Source of the DNA: Aeromicrobium erythreum
GTDB lineage: Bacteria > Actinomycetota > Actinomycetes > Propionibacteriales > Nocardioidaceae
Direction: 5' to 3'
Length of the DNA stretch: 64,000 nucleotides
Assembly (NCBI RefSeq): GCF_001509405.1
Contig: NZ_CP011502.1
Coordinates: forward strand, 806,001 to 870,000
Part shown: piece by piece, positions 12,435 through 21,269 of the stretch
Layout: each line of letters begins with the position of its first letter
Numbering within the stretch: position 1 is the first letter of the stretch
The notes under the pieces: generated by a model
What the model saw: the letters and a program-made list of their open reading frames with translations, nothing else
What the model was told of the DNA's origin: nothing
Database searches by the model: none
Made by a program: the position numbers and the translations under genes

Positions 12435-13298
12435 TCAGGCGAAGACGACGGTGCGTGGTCCGTTCATCAGCACGCGCGACTCGGCGTGCAGGCGCACCGC
12501 GCGCGAGAGCGTCTGGGCCTCGACGTCGCGGCCCACGCGGGCCAGGTCGGCGGGCGCCATGCGGTGGTCGACGCGCTGGACGCCCTGCTCGATGATCGGG
12601 CCCTCATCGAGGTCGGCGGTGACGTAGTGGGCCGTCGCGCCGATCAGCTTGACGCCGCGGGCGTGGGCCTGGTGGTAGGGGCGCGCGCCCTTGAAGCTGG
12701 GCAGGAAGCTGTGGTGGATGTTGATGGCTCGCCCCGCCAGCGAGCGGCAGAGGTCGTCGCTGAGGATCTGCATGTACCGCGCGAGCACCACGAGGTCGAC
12801 CTCCAGGTCCTCGACGAGAGAGAGCACCTGCGCCTCCACGTCGGCCTTCGTCTCCCGGGTGACCGGCAGGTGGTGGAACGGCACGTCGTACGCGTCGGCG
12901 AGCCGCTCGAGGTCGCGGTGGTTCGACACCACGGCGGGCACCTCGATGTTGAGGGAGCCGGAGCTCTGCCGGTAGAGCAGGTCGTTCAGGCAGTGGCCCT
13001 CCTTGGAGACCATCACGAGGGTGCGCGCCGGCCGCTCGGCCTCGACGAGCCGGAACTGCATGTCCAGCTCGGCGGCGACCTGCCCGAAGCCGTCCGCGAG
13101 CGCCGCGGTCTGTGCGTCCGAGCCGAAGTCGACGTGCAGGCGCAGGAAGAACTCGCCCGACCCGTCGTCGGCCGGCTGCTCCGTGTACTGCTGGGAGTCG
13201 AGGATGTTGCCGCCGGCCTCGTGGATCCACCGGGTCACGGCGTACACGAGCCCCGGCCGGTCCGGGCAGGACAGCGTCAGGACGTGGGTGCTGGTCAC
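12435..13298 (-). CDS. purU: Formyltetrahydrofolate deformylase
   Basis: A 287-residue enzyme hydrolysing 10-formyl-THF to formate and THF, supplying formate for PurT and balancing one-carbon pools. An N-terminal ACT domain (residues about 3-80, LTLSCPDRPGLVYAVTRWI) is followed by the formyltransferase fold with catalytic Asn/His in AINIHHSFLPSF and Asp in HYVTADLDEGPI. The GTG at 13298 has TAGACT 7 nt upstream and no ribosome site, suggesting a leaderless transcript. The TAG of that box is also the stop codon of the MFS gene upstream. Confidence 0.96.
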   Translation of the reverse strand: MTSTHVLTLSCPDRPGLVYAVTRWIHEAGGNILDSQQYTEQPADDGSGEFFLRLHVDFGSDAQTAALADGFGQVAAELDMQFRLVEAERPARTLVMVSKEGHCLNDLLYRQSSGSLNIEVPAVVSNHRDLERLADAYDVPFHHLPVTRETKADVEAQVLSLVEDLEVDLVVLARYMQILSDDLCRSLAGRAINIHHSFLPSFKGARPYHQAHARGVKLIGATAHYVTADLDEGPIIEQGVQRVDHRMAPADLARVGRDVEAQTLSRAVRLHAESRVLMNGPRTVVFA

Positions 13299-13308
13299 CC
13301 GCCGCAGT

Positions 13309-14844
13309 CTAGGCAGCGGGTGCGGCCTGCGCGGGGGCGGTGGCCGGGGCGGTGCCCTGGTGGCGCGGGCGCTCGAACAGCAGCACGACGACCAGTCCGA
13401 CGACGAACGCGGCGGCCGGCAGCCAGAAGGCCTCCGACATCGCCCGCGAGAAGGCCTCGGCCACCGGCGCGGGCATGCTCGCGGAGCCACCGGTCGCGGA
13501 CTGGAACGCGCTCGCGTCGCCCTGCAGGCCGTTGGCGGCCAGGCGCGATCCGATGAGCGCGGCGACGGCGGCGCTGCCGAGGGCCGCGGCCACCTGGCGC
13601 GTCGTGTTGTAGACGCCGGCGCCGGCGCCGGCCGACGACATCGGCAGGTTCCGCGTGGCCGTGGCGCTCAGCGGGGCCCAGAGGAACGCGTTGGACACAC
13701 CGAACAGCGCCATGGGCAGCAGCAGCTGCCACGCGGGCGTCGTCGGGTCGACGAGGCTGCCGAGCCAGCGCATGGCCACCGCGGCGGTGCCGAAGCCCAC
13801 GAGCGTCAGCAGACGCGGGTGGACGCGGTCGGACAGCTTGCCCACCACGGGCGAGAGGAGCAGCAGCACCACGGCCATGGGCGTCATGAAGAGCGCCGAC
13901 TCGGTCGGGCTCCAGCCGCGGGCGCCCTGCGCGTAGAACATGAACGGCAGGCTCATGGCGGTGATGGCGAGCGAGACCATGGCGATGGCGACGTTGCCGA
14001 CCGAGAAGTTGCGGTCGCGGAACAGCCCGAGCGGCACGAGCGGCTCGCGGCGCACGCGCGCCTGCCAGGCGACGAACAGGCCGAGCACGACGACCCCGAG
14101 CGCGATGAGCAGCGGGACGCTGATCGGCCCGGTGATGGTGCCCCAGTCGTACCGCTCGCCCTCTTGGATGCCGAAGACGAGCAGGAACATGCCGGCGGCG
14201 CTGAGCGCGACGCCGAGCCAGTCGATGGTGTGGGCGTGCGTCTCGAGCACGGGCACCAGACGGACGGCGAGGACGAAGCCGACGAGACCGACCGGGATGT
14301 TGACGAAGAAGATCCACTCCCAGCCGGCGGCGTCGACGAGCACGCCGCCGAGGATCGGGCCGACGAGCGTCGCGACGCCCGCGGTGGCGCCCCAGAGCGC
14401 CATGGCGCTGCCGCGCTTGGCGGCCGGGAACGTGCGGGTGATGACCGCCATGGTCTGCGGCGTGAGGAGCGACGCGCCGATCCCCTGCACCACGCGGGCG
14501 GCGATGAGCCCGCCGATCGAGTCCGTCAGCCCGCACCACAGGGAAGCCAGGGTGAAGATGGTCAGGCCGAGCAGGTAGACGTTCTTCGGCCCGAAGCGGT
14601 CGCCGAGACGTCCGGTGACCAGCAGCGGCACGGCGTAGGCGAGCAGGTAGGCGCTCGTGACCCAGATGCCGCTGTTGTAGTCGGTGCGCAGGTCCTCGAT
14701 GATCGCCGGCGTCGCCACCGACACGATCGTGTTGTCGACGAGGATCATGAAGAACCCGATGACCATCGCCCAGAGGGCGGGCCAGGGGGACGGCGTCGTC
14801 GAGGAGGTGGCGCCGGGCTGCTGCGGCTCGCTCAGTTGGGTCAC
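13309..14844 (-). CDS. MFS transporter, DHA2 (EmrB/QacA) family, 14 helices
   Basis: A 511-residue drug:H+ antiporter-like permease. The DHA2 motifs VDNTIVSVATPAI (helix 1), LVTGRLGDRFGPKNVYLLGL (motif A) and ARVVQGIGASLLTPQTMAVI (motif C region) are present, with hydrophobicity fitting 14 helices. A glycine/serine stretch near residues 450-460 (ATGGSASMPAPVAEAFSRAM) is the usual extracellular loop before the last helix. Start GTG at 14844 with CACACT 6 nt upstream. Substrate unknown. purU follows after 10 bp, so co-transcription is possible although purU has its own -10. Confidence 0.92.
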   Translation of the reverse strand: MTQLSEPQQPGATSSTTPSPWPALWAMVIGFFMILVDNTIVSVATPAIIEDLRTDYNSGIWVTSAYLLAYAVPLLVTGRLGDRFGPKNVYLLGLTIFTLASLWCGLTDSIGGLIAARVVQGIGASLLTPQTMAVITRTFPAAKRGSAMALWGATAGVATLVGPILGGVLVDAAGWEWIFFVNIPVGLVGFVLAVRLVPVLETHAHTIDWLGVALSAAGMFLLVFGIQEGERYDWGTITGPISVPLLIALGVVVLGLFVAWQARVRREPLVPLGLFRDRNFSVGNVAIAMVSLAITAMSLPFMFYAQGARGWSPTESALFMTPMAVVLLLLSPVVGKLSDRVHPRLLTLVGFGTAAVAMRWLGSLVDPTTPAWQLLLPMALFGVSNAFLWAPLSATATRNLPMSSAGAGAGVYNTTRQVAAALGSAAVAALIGSRLAANGLQGDASAFQSATGGSASMPAPVAEAFSRAMSEAFWLPAAAFVVGLVVVLLFERPRHQGTAPATAPAQAAPAA

Positions 14845-14994
14845 GCAACCAGTGTGCCGTCGTGTGCCGACAGAAGCAGCGCCAGTGGCCGACGTCTCAC
14901 TCGCACTGACGGAGCACGCCGACGCAGCAGCGGGCCGCGACGCCTGCGTCCAGCCAGCCCAGTCCAGGCCGGTCCAACCCAGGCCGCAGGTCGG

Positions 14995-16125
14995 CTACCG
15001 CAGGTCGTCGGCGAGCAGGTCGTAGGAGACGAGGTCGTCGAGCGTGTCGTCGCCCAGCATCTCGGCCTGGCGCTCCACCCCGAGCCGACGGAACCCGGAC
15101 CGCTCGGCCACGCGGTTGCTGGCCACGTTGCCCGCGGCGGCCAGCAGGCTGAGTCGGTGCAGCCCGGGGCCGTCGGGCGAGAACGCCCAGTGCGTGACCG
15201 CCTCCACAGCCTCGCCCACGAGTCCGCGACCGCGCGCATCGGGGTGCGCCCAGTAGCCCACCTCGGCCGTGCCGGGGTTCACGCCGCCGAGGTGCATGAG
15301 CGTCACGAGAGCGACGAGGTCGTCGGAGACGGGGTCGGCCACGGCCCAGGTGATCTTCTCCCCGGTCGCGGAGCGCCACGTGCAGTCGGCCACGAAGGCG
15401 CGGGCCACCTCGGGCGTGTAGGGGTGCGGCAGCGTCCGCAGCCAGTGCCGCGTGGTCGGGTCGGAGCACGCCTGCGCCACGCGGTGCGCGTCGGTCTCCA
15501 CGAGCGGTCGCAGCTGCAGGCGGTCGGTCCTGAGCCTCGGCGCGTCCTGCCACGGCCGGCGGGCGTAGGGCGCGTCGCCGAAGCGCAGCACGGCCGTCCA
15601 GGCGTCGAGCGTACGGCCGCGCTCGTGCAGCAGGGCGGGTGCGGTGCCCACCAGCTCGAAGCCGCAGGCGTGCGCGACCCGCAGGGACGCCTCGTTGCCC
15701 ACGTGGGCCCGCCAGTGCACCGCCTCGATCCCGGCCTCGGTGAAGCCGTGGTCGACGGCGAGCCGCACGGCGGCGGTCATGATGCCGCGACCTCGCGCCC
15801 ACGGGTGGAGCGTGAAGCCGATGTCGGCGACGGGGCCGCCGCGCACGTCGACGTTCCCGGCGAAGCGCGGACGTCCGTCGTCGTCCTCGGCCTCCACGAC
15901 CCACATGCGGGCGGTGCCCTCGTCCCAGGCGCGGGCGCCGACGTGCAGGGCGAACTGCTCGCTCATCTCCCGCGTGTTCGGGATCGGCACGGCGGTCCAG
16001 CGCTGCATGGCGGGGTCCTGCGTCATCTCCCACATCGGCTCGACGTCGGCCGGGGTGGCCGCGCGCAGCGTGACGACGCCGTCGGTCAGCACCGGGACCG
16101 ACAGCGGGAACGGCAGCCCGTTCAC
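14995..16125 (-). CDS. Tandem GNAT acetyltransferase (two domains)
   Basis: A 376-residue protein made of two RimJ/RimL-type GNAT domains. The first (about 10-175) holds IGFTLHPWARGRGIMTAAV and the second (about 190-370) holds VGYWAHPDARGRGLVGEAV; both are acetyl-CoA-binding motif A. Each half also has a GFxxxG-like end (CGFELVGT, SGFRRLGV). Single-domain family members are about 180 residues, so this is an internal duplication or fusion. Its ATG overlaps the stop of the small heptad-repeat protein (ATGA), so the two are translated together. Likely substrates are protein N-termini or small amines; not determinable here. Confidence 0.88.
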   Translation of the reverse strand: MNGLPFPLSVPVLTDGVVTLRAATPADVEPMWEMTQDPAMQRWTAVPIPNTREMSEQFALHVGARAWDEGTARMWVVEAEDDDGRPRFAGNVDVRGGPVADIGFTLHPWARGRGIMTAAVRLAVDHGFTEAGIEAVHWRAHVGNEASLRVAHACGFELVGTAPALLHERGRTLDAWTAVLRFGDAPYARRPWQDAPRLRTDRLQLRPLVETDAHRVAQACSDPTTRHWLRTLPHPYTPEVARAFVADCTWRSATGEKITWAVADPVSDDLVALVTLMHLGGVNPGTAEVGYWAHPDARGRGLVGEAVEAVTHWAFSPDGPGLHRLSLLAAAGNVASNRVAERSGFRRLGVERQAEMLGDDTLDDLVSYDLLADDLR

Positions 16126-16364
16126 CGCGCGCGCAGGATGTCGAGGATCTCGTCGAGCTTGGCGCCGTGCTCGTCCAGGGTCCGGGTGTGGTCGGCGAGG
16201 GTCCGGGTGTGGTCGGCGAGGGTCCGGGTGTGGTCGGCGAGGGTCCGGGTGTGCTCGGCGAGGGTGCCCGTGTGACCGTCGACCGTCGAACGGATCTCCG
16301 AGACGATCTCGTACAGGTCGTCGACGTCGTTGCGCAGCTGGCTCACGCGGTCCGGCGGGGTCAT
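16122..16364 (-). CDS. Small heptad-repeat (coiled-coil) protein
   Basis: An 80-residue soluble protein. After an N-terminal helix (MTPPDRVSQLRNDVDDLYEI) come repeats of HTRTLAD/HTGTLAE, each exactly seven residues, ending with LDEILDILRAR. The regular heptads with Leu at one position predict a parallel coiled coil, so the protein probably oligomerises. ATG 16364 has TAGCGT 6 nt upstream (leaderless). The last four bases overlap the GNAT start. Function unknown; the coupling suggests it scaffolds or multimerises with the acetyltransferase. Confidence 0.75.
   Translation of the reverse strand: MTPPDRVSQLRNDVDDLYEIVSEIRSTVDGHTGTLAEHTRTLADHTRTLADHTRTLADHTRTLDEHGAKLDEILDILRAR
16179..16262. repeat. 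21-bp tandem repeat within the coiled-coil gene
   Basis: Four in-frame copies of a 21-bp unit (GGTCCGGGTGTGGTCGGCGA plus G) at 16179, 16200, 16221 and 16242; the last differs by one base. A degenerate copy follows at 16263. Three copies are identical at DNA level, showing recent expansion, and copy number could change in steps of one heptad. Confidence 0.9.
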
Positions 16365-16434
16365 GCGGCCACGCTACTGCGCGTGCACGCCCACGACCAA
16401 GGCCTTCGTGGCCGACCTGTGGACGGGCGCGACC

Positions 16435-17280
16435 TCAGCGCTGCTCGGCGCGGAACGGGTCGGCCGCGTACACGCCGAGCACGCGCGTCTCGGTGGTGAA
16501 GAAGCCGAGCTCCTCCAGGGCCCGAGCCACGTGCGGGTCGTCGGGGTGCCCGTCGACCTCGGCGAGGAACTGGGTGGCCGTGAACTCCCCGCCGACCATG
16601 TAGCTCTCGAGCTTCGTCATGTTGACGCCGTTCGTGGCGAACCCGCCGAGTGCCTTGTAGAGGGCGGCGGGGAGGTTGCGGACGTTGAAGATGAAGGTGG
16701 TGACGACGGGGCCCGCCCCCTGGGGTGCGCGCACCGGCTCGCGGGACAGCTCCACGAAGCGCGTGGTGTTGTGGTCCTCGTCCTCGACGTCTGCGGCGAG
16801 GATGTCGAGGCCGTAGATCTCGGCCGCGAGCGGCGGCGCGATGGCGGCGGAGGTGACGTCGGCGGCCTCGGCGATCTCGCGCGCGGCCCCGGCGGTGTCA
16901 CCGGAGACGATCGGGGTCCATCCGTGCTGGCCGATGATCTTGCGGCACTGCCCGAGCGCGTGCACGTGGCTGTGGACGGTGCGCACGGTCTCCAGCGTCG
17001 TGCCCGGGACGCCCATGACCATGAACTGGATGCGCAGGAAGTGCTCGCCGACGATGTGCAGGCCCGACGTCGGCAGGAAGTGGTGGATGTCGGCGACCCG
17101 GCCGGCGATCGAGTTGTCGATCGGGATCATGGCGAGGTCGGCGTCGCCGCCCGTGACCGCCGCGAACACGTCCTCGAACGACGCGCAGGCCACGGCCTCG
17201 GCGTCGGGGTGGTGCTGCTGGCAGACGATGTGGGAGTTCGCGCCGGGCTCTCCCTGGTACGCGATGCGGCGGGCGGTCAC
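16435..17280 (-). CDS. pheA: Prephenate dehydratase
   Basis: A 281-residue enzyme converting prephenate to phenylpyruvate in phenylalanine synthesis. The catalytic PDT domain (about 1-180) holds AYQGEPGANSH, IPIDNSIAGRV and the catalytic TRF motif in NTTRFVELS. The C-terminal ACT domain (about 195-270, FIFNVRNLPAALYKALGGFA, ending in an ESY motif) is the phenylalanine feedback sensor. The start is GTG 17280, 23 bp after the galK stop, with CACACT 6 nt upstream. No chorismate mutase domain is fused. Confidence 0.96.
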   Translation of the reverse strand: MTARRIAYQGEPGANSHIVCQQHHPDAEAVACASFEDVFAAVTGGDADLAMIPIDNSIAGRVADIHHFLPTSGLHIVGEHFLRIQFMVMGVPGTTLETVRTVHSHVHALGQCRKIIGQHGWTPIVSGDTAGAAREIAEAADVTSAAIAPPLAAEIYGLDILAADVEDEDHNTTRFVELSREPVRAPQGAGPVVTTFIFNVRNLPAALYKALGGFATNGVNMTKLESYMVGGEFTATQFLAEVDGHPDDPHVARALEELGFFTTETRVLGVYAADPFRAEQR

Positions 17281-17303
17281 GCGCCCAGTGTGGCACCGCC
17301 GCG

Positions 17304-18413
17304 TCAGGCGGTGCGGTGGGCTCCTGCTGCGGCCCGGACGGCGAAGACCTCCGGTGCCCTCCACCCCAGCGCGTCGTAGCGCTGCTCCACCAGCTCGCGC
17401 ACGGCGCGCGCCTTGGTCTGGGGGACGAGCGCGATGGCCGACCCGCCGAACCCGCCTCCAGTCATGCGCGCCCCCAGGGCCCCGCCCTCGACGGCCGCCT
17501 CGACCGCGACGTCGAGCTCGGCGCAGCTGACCTCGAAGTCGTCGCGCAGCGAGACGTGCGAGGCGGTGAGGATGGTGCCGAGCTGCTCGAAGTCGTTCTC
17601 GCCGAGCGTCCGCAACGCCGCCTTGACCCGCGCGGTCTCGGTGAAGACGTGCTGGGTGCGGCGGCGCAGCACCGGGTCCTCCAGGCGGACGAGGGCGTCG
17701 AGCCCGGCCTTCGCGAGGTGCTCGAGGCCGAGCTCGGCGGCAGCCCGCTCGCACTCCTCGCGCCGCTCGCCGTACCCGCCGCCGACGTTCGAGTGGTCGA
17801 CGCCGGTCGCGACGACGAGGAGCGCGAGGTCGGCGGTGGCGAGGTCGAACGGCACCCGCGTCGGATCGTCGTCGGACAGCGGGTCGGTGACCACCGCCTC
17901 GCCTGCTCGCCCGAACGTGACGGCGAGCTGGTCCATGAGTCCGGTGGGCGCCCCCACGAAGTCGTTCTCGGCGCGCTGCGCGAGGCGCGCCACCTCCAGC
18001 GGCGCGACGTCGAGGTCGGCGACGTCGGCCAGCGCCGAGACGACTCCCACGGTGAGTGCCGCCGACGAGGAGAGTCCGGAGCCCAGCGGCAGGGTCGACT
18101 CGAGCACCAGGTCGACGCCCGGCAGCGGGCCCGCGGTCCCGAGCGCCCAGACGGCGCCCGCCGGGTAGGCGGCCCAGTCGTCGGCCGACACCGTGCCGTC
18201 GTCGGGTGCGACGTCGGTGCGGAAGGTCGCGCGCTCGCGGGTGCCGTCGGGCAGCGTGCTCCAGACGTTGACCGCGTCGTCGTCGCGGCGGCGGACCTTC
18301 ACCGTGAGGAAGCGGTCGATCGCGAACGGCACCGAGGGACCGCCGTTGTAGTCGAGGTGCTCCCCGATGAGGTTGACCCGACCCGGAACCTGCCACGTGC
18401 GTACGTCGCTCAC
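17304..18413 (-). CDS. galK: Galactokinase
   Basis: A 369-residue GHMP kinase phosphorylating galactose at C1 in the Leloir pathway. The galactokinase signature [15 protein letters not shown] is at the N-terminus, the GHMP ATP loop is [13 protein letters not shown], and the third motif is [14 protein letters not shown] 18413 is chosen because it puts the signature at the usual distance and has TAGGCT 7 nt upstream; the open frame extends 30 codons further. galT and galE are not in the window. It is divergent from trpS (43 bp). Confidence 0.94.
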   Translation of the reverse strand: MSDVRTWQVPGRVNLIGEHLDYNGGPSVPFAIDRFLTVKVRRRDDDAVNVWSTLPDGTRERATFRTDVAPDDGTVSADDWAAYPAGAVWALGTAGPLPGVDLVLESTLPLGSGLSSSAALTVGVVSALADVADLDVAPLEVARLAQRAENDFVGAPTGLMDQLAVTFGRAGEAVVTDPLSDDDPTRVPFDLATADLALLVVATGVDHSNVGGGYGERREECERAAAELGLEHLAKAGLDALVRLEDPVLRRRTQHVFTETARVKAALRTLGENDFEQLGTILTASHVSLRDDFEVSCAELDVAVEAAVEGGALGARMTGGGFGGSAIALVPQTKARAVRELVEQRYDALGWRAPEVFAVRAAAGAHRTA

Positions 18414-18456
18414 GGCCCCGAGCCTAGGACCTGTCCCGCGAGGAGCCACTGGCACA

Positions 18457-19479
18457 ATGCACAGCATGTCCAGCAGCACCCGTCCACGCTCGCTGTCCGG
18501 CATCCAGCCGACGGCCGAGTCGTTCCACCTCGGGAACTACCTGGGAGCGGTGCGGCAGTGGGTCGGCCTTCAGGAGGACCACGACGCGTTCTACTTCATC
18601 GCCGACCTGCACGCCCTGACGGTGCAGCCCGACCCGGCGCAGCTGCGCGCGCGGGTGCACCGCTCGGCCGCCCAGCTGCTGGCCGCCGGCGTCGACCCCG
18701 AGCGGTCGGCCCTGTTCTGCCAGAGCCACGTGCCGGAGCACACCCAGCTGGCGTGGGTCTTCAACTGCCTCACGGGCTTCGGCGAGGCGGGCCGCATGAC
18801 CCAGTTCAAGGACAAGAGCGCGAAGGCGGGCGCCGACAAGGCGAGCGTCGGGCTGTTCACGTACCCGATCCTGCAGGCCGCCGACATCCTGCTCTACAAC
18901 CCGCACCACGTGCCGGTGGGCGAGGACCAGCGCCAGCACCTCGAGCTGTCGCGCAACCTCGCGCAGCGCTTCAACCACCACTACGGCGAGACGTTCCGCC
19001 AGCCCGAGGCCTACATCGTCAAGGGCACCGCCAAGATCGCCGACCTGCAGGACCCGACCGCGAAGATGAGCAAGTCGGCGTCGTCGCCGAACGGCATCGT
19101 CGACCTGCTGGACGACCCGAAGAAGGCGGCCAAGAAGATCCGCTCGGCGGTCACGGACTCCGGCGACACGATCCGCTACGACCCGGAGGGCCAGCCGGGG
19201 ATCGCGAACCTGCTCACGCTGTTCGCGACGGTGGCGGGCACGACCGTCGACGACGTGGTCGCGCAGTTCGAGGGCCAGCAGTACGGGCACCTGAAGGTCG
19301 CCCTCGCCGACCTCGTGGCCGACCTCGTGAGCGGTTTCGGCGAGCGCACCCGCGCCTACCTCGACGACCCCGCCGAGCTCGACCGCGTGCTCGCCGCGGG
19401 GGCGGCCCGCGCCCGCGAGGTCGCGGCGCCGGTGGTGGTGGACGTGTACGACAAGGTCGGGCTCGTCCGCGGTGTCTGA
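18457..19479 (+). CDS. trpS: Tryptophanyl-tRNA synthetase
   Basis: A 340-residue class I aminoacyl-tRNA synthetase charging tRNA-Trp. The HIGH-like motif FHLGNYLGA follows SGIQPTAES near the N-terminus and the KMSKS loop is intact at AKMSKSASS. The ATG at 18457 has AGGAG 11 nt upstream; a second ATG at 18466 would give a three-residue shorter protein. It overlaps the next gene by 8 bp. Confidence 0.96.
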   Translation: MHSMSSSTRPRSLSGIQPTAESFHLGNYLGAVRQWVGLQEDHDAFYFIADLHALTVQPDPAQLRARVHRSAAQLLAAGVDPERSALFCQSHVPEHTQLAWVFNCLTGFGEAGRMTQFKDKSAKAGADKASVGLFTYPILQAADILLYNPHHVPVGEDQRQHLELSRNLAQRFNHHYGETFRQPEAYIVKGTAKIADLQDPTAKMSKSASSPNGIVDLLDDPKKAAKKIRSAVTDSGDTIRYDPEGQPGIANLLTLFATVAGTTVDDVVAQFEGQQYGHLKVALADLVADLVSGFGERTRAYLDDPAELDRVLAAGAARAREVAAPVVVDVYDKVGLVRGV

Positions 19480-20038
19480 CCCCTGCCTGGAGGGCGTGAC
19501 GTCGCAGGACGGCGCGCTGACCTTCGGTGTCGCGATCGCCGTCCCGGAGCCGTTCGGCGAGCGGCTGCGCGCCCGTAGGGCGTCGTTCGGCGACCCTGCG
19601 GCCGCGCAGATCCCCAGCCACATCACGCTGCTGCCCCCCGACCAGGTCACCGAGGACGGGCTCGACGACCTCGCGGCGCGGCTCGAGCACGTGGCCGCCC
19701 GGACGGCTCCGTTCGAGGTGACGCTGCAGGGCACCGGCACGTTCCGGCCCGTCTCGCCCGTGGTGTTCGTGGCGGTCAGCCGGGGCATCGCCGAGGCGGG
19801 GGTCCTCGCGGCCGACCTGCGGGCCGCGCTCGACGCGCCGGAGCCGCTGTTCCCCTTCCACCCCCACGTGACGGTGGCGCACCACCTCGACGACGCCGCC
19901 CTCGACCACGCCTACGCGACGCTCGAGGACTTCGGCTGCGACTTCGACGTCACCGAGGTCGCGCTCTACCTGCACCGCGAGGGCGAGGGGTGGTCGACCC
20001 ACCGCACGTTCGCGCTCGAGGGACCGCGCCCCGGCTGA
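19472..20038 (+). CDS. 2'-5' RNA ligase / 2H phosphoesterase family protein
   Basis: A 188-residue LigT-like protein with the two diagnostic HxT motifs, SHITLLPP (about residue 50) and [10 protein letters not shown] (about 130), which form the 2H active site acting on 2',3'-cyclic or 2'-5' phosphodiesters. GTG 19472 overlaps the trpS end, so it is translated with trpS. The exact substrate is unknown; in actinobacteria this gene often sits after trpS. Confidence 0.88.
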   Translation: MSDPCLEGVTSQDGALTFGVAIAVPEPFGERLRARRASFGDPAAAQIPSHITLLPPDQVTEDGLDDLAARLEHVAARTAPFEVTLQGTGTFRPVSPVVFVAVSRGIAEAGVLAADLRAALDAPEPLFPFHPHVTVAHHLDDAALDHAYATLEDFGCDFDVTEVALYLHREGEGWSTHRTFALEGPRPG

Positions 20039-20056
20039 GCCCGACGGTCCGGCGTC

Positions 20057-20617
20057 TCAGCGCAGGATGCGGTCGACCAGCTCCTCGATCGCGGTCTCGA
20101 GCGGCACGCCGGTGTCGAGCGGCACGGTCAGCTGGTCCAGCACCAGGCCGTCGACGGCGTGGTGGAGCAGGGCGAGCTCCGTGCGTCCGCCGGGCAGGCC
20201 GGCCTCGGCGTTGAAGACGACGTCGTCCTCGAAGGCGCGCTGTCGCCAGGCGCCGAGGGTCGCGGCGACGTGGGGTCGCCGCGCGGCCTCCAGGCGCAGC
20301 TCGAAGAGCGCCAGCGCCACGTGCGGGTCGGCGCGGAGTCGTCGCACGACGTCGCGCACGTAGGCGGTGAACAGGGCGCGGTCGGCCGGGGCGTCTCCTC
20401 GCACGGCCTCGGCGTCGGGCGTGAGGCGCTCGCCGATGCGCTCGACCAGGGCCGCGACGAGGTCGTCGCGGCGGGGGAAGTAGTTCGACGCCGTCCCGAC
20501 CGGAAGGCCGGCGGCCCTGTCGACGGCACGGTGGGTGAGTCCCCGCGCGCCCTCCTGTGCGAGCACGCGGATCCCGGCGTCGGCGAGCGCGGCACGGCGG
20601 TGGTCGTTGCGGGGCAC
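20057..20617 (-). CDS. TetR-family regulator
   Basis: A 186-residue repressor. The N-terminal HTH (residues about 25-50, HRAVDRAAGLPVGTASNYFPRRDDLV) is followed by a helical C-terminal domain (ALFELRLEAARRP is a TetR_C pattern). GTG 20617 has TAGGGT 6 nt upstream, the leaderless layout. It is divergent from the reductase at 20688, with a strong two-site operator between them, so it very probably represses both. Confidence 0.92.
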   Translation of the reverse strand: MPRNDHRRAALADAGIRVLAQEGARGLTHRAVDRAAGLPVGTASNYFPRRDDLVAALVERIGERLTPDAEAVRGDAPADRALFTAYVRDVVRRLRADPHVALALFELRLEAARRPHVAATLGAWRQRAFEDDVVFNAEAGLPGGRTELALLHHAVDGLVLDQLTVPLDTGVPLETAIEELVDRILR

Positions 20618-20636
20618 GGGACCACCCTAGCGACAC

Positions 20637-20675
20637 CACGACACCTGTCGTACTCTGACCACGACAGGTGTCGTG
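20637..20675. promoter_or_regulatory. Paired operator for the TetR gene and reductase
   Basis: Two 15-nt arms, CACGACACCTGTCGT (20637-20651) and ACGACAGGTGTCGTG (20661-20675), are exact reverse complements separated by 9 nt. Each arm is itself a dyad (ACGACA-NN-TGTCGT), so the element can bind two TetR dimers. The second arm ends 12 nt before the reductase GTG and the first starts 20 nt before the tetR start. Confidence 0.85.
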
Positions 20676-20687
20676 ATAGGAGGACAG

Positions 20688-21254
20688 GTGCGAGAGCTCG
20701 TCTACTACGTGGCCGTCAGTGTCGACGGCTTCATCGCCGATGTCGACGGCGGCTTCGATGCGTTCATGGTCGAGGGCGACCACGAGTCCGTCGTGCTGCA
20801 GGAGTACGCCGACGCCCTCCCCGCCCACGCGCACGCCGCTCTGGGCACCGAGCCGCCGGGGACGCGGTTCGACACCGTCGTCATGGGGTGGAACACCCTG
20901 CGGCCCGCGCTCGACGTGGGGATCGCGAGCCCCTACCCGCACCTGCACCAGGTCGTGGCGAGCCGCGGTGGACGGACGGTCGACCCGACGCTCGCGCTCG
21001 TGCGCGACCCCGTGGCCTGCGTGCGCGAGCTCAAGGCCGGCGACGGGCTCGACGTCTGGCTGTGCGGCGGGGGCCAGCTGGCGGGCGCACTGCTCCCCGA
21101 GATCGATCGCCTCGTCCTGAAGCGTCACCCTGTCGTGCTCGGAGCCGGGATCCCGTTGTTCGGCGGGGTCACCGCCGGCGCCGCGCGCTTCACCCCGACC
21201 CGGCTGCGCCCGTTCGAGTCGGGCGTCGTGGTGGAGGAGTATGCACGCCGCTGA
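20688..21254 (+). CDS. Dihydrofolate reductase family protein (RibD C-terminal domain)
   Basis: A 188-residue NADPH-dependent reductase of the RibD-C/YyaP-like family. The opening RELVYYVAVSVDGFIADVDG, the middle VVMGWNTL and the end WLCGGGQLAGALL are typical. AGGAGG (20678-20683) sits 4 nt before GTG 20688, which is better than an upstream in-frame GTG at 20673 buried in the operator. Substrate unknown; single-domain members are often detoxification reductases. Control by the divergent TetR is strongly suggested by the operator. Confidence 0.88.
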   Translation: MRELVYYVAVSVDGFIADVDGGFDAFMVEGDHESVVLQEYADALPAHAHAALGTEPPGTRFDTVVMGWNTLRPALDVGIASPYPHLHQVVASRGGRTVDPTLALVRDPVACVRELKAGDGLDVWLCGGGQLAGALLPEIDRLVLKRHPVVLGAGIPLFGGVTAGAARFTPTRLRPFESGVVVEEYARR

Positions 21255-21269
21255 GGCCCGTGAGGCCGG

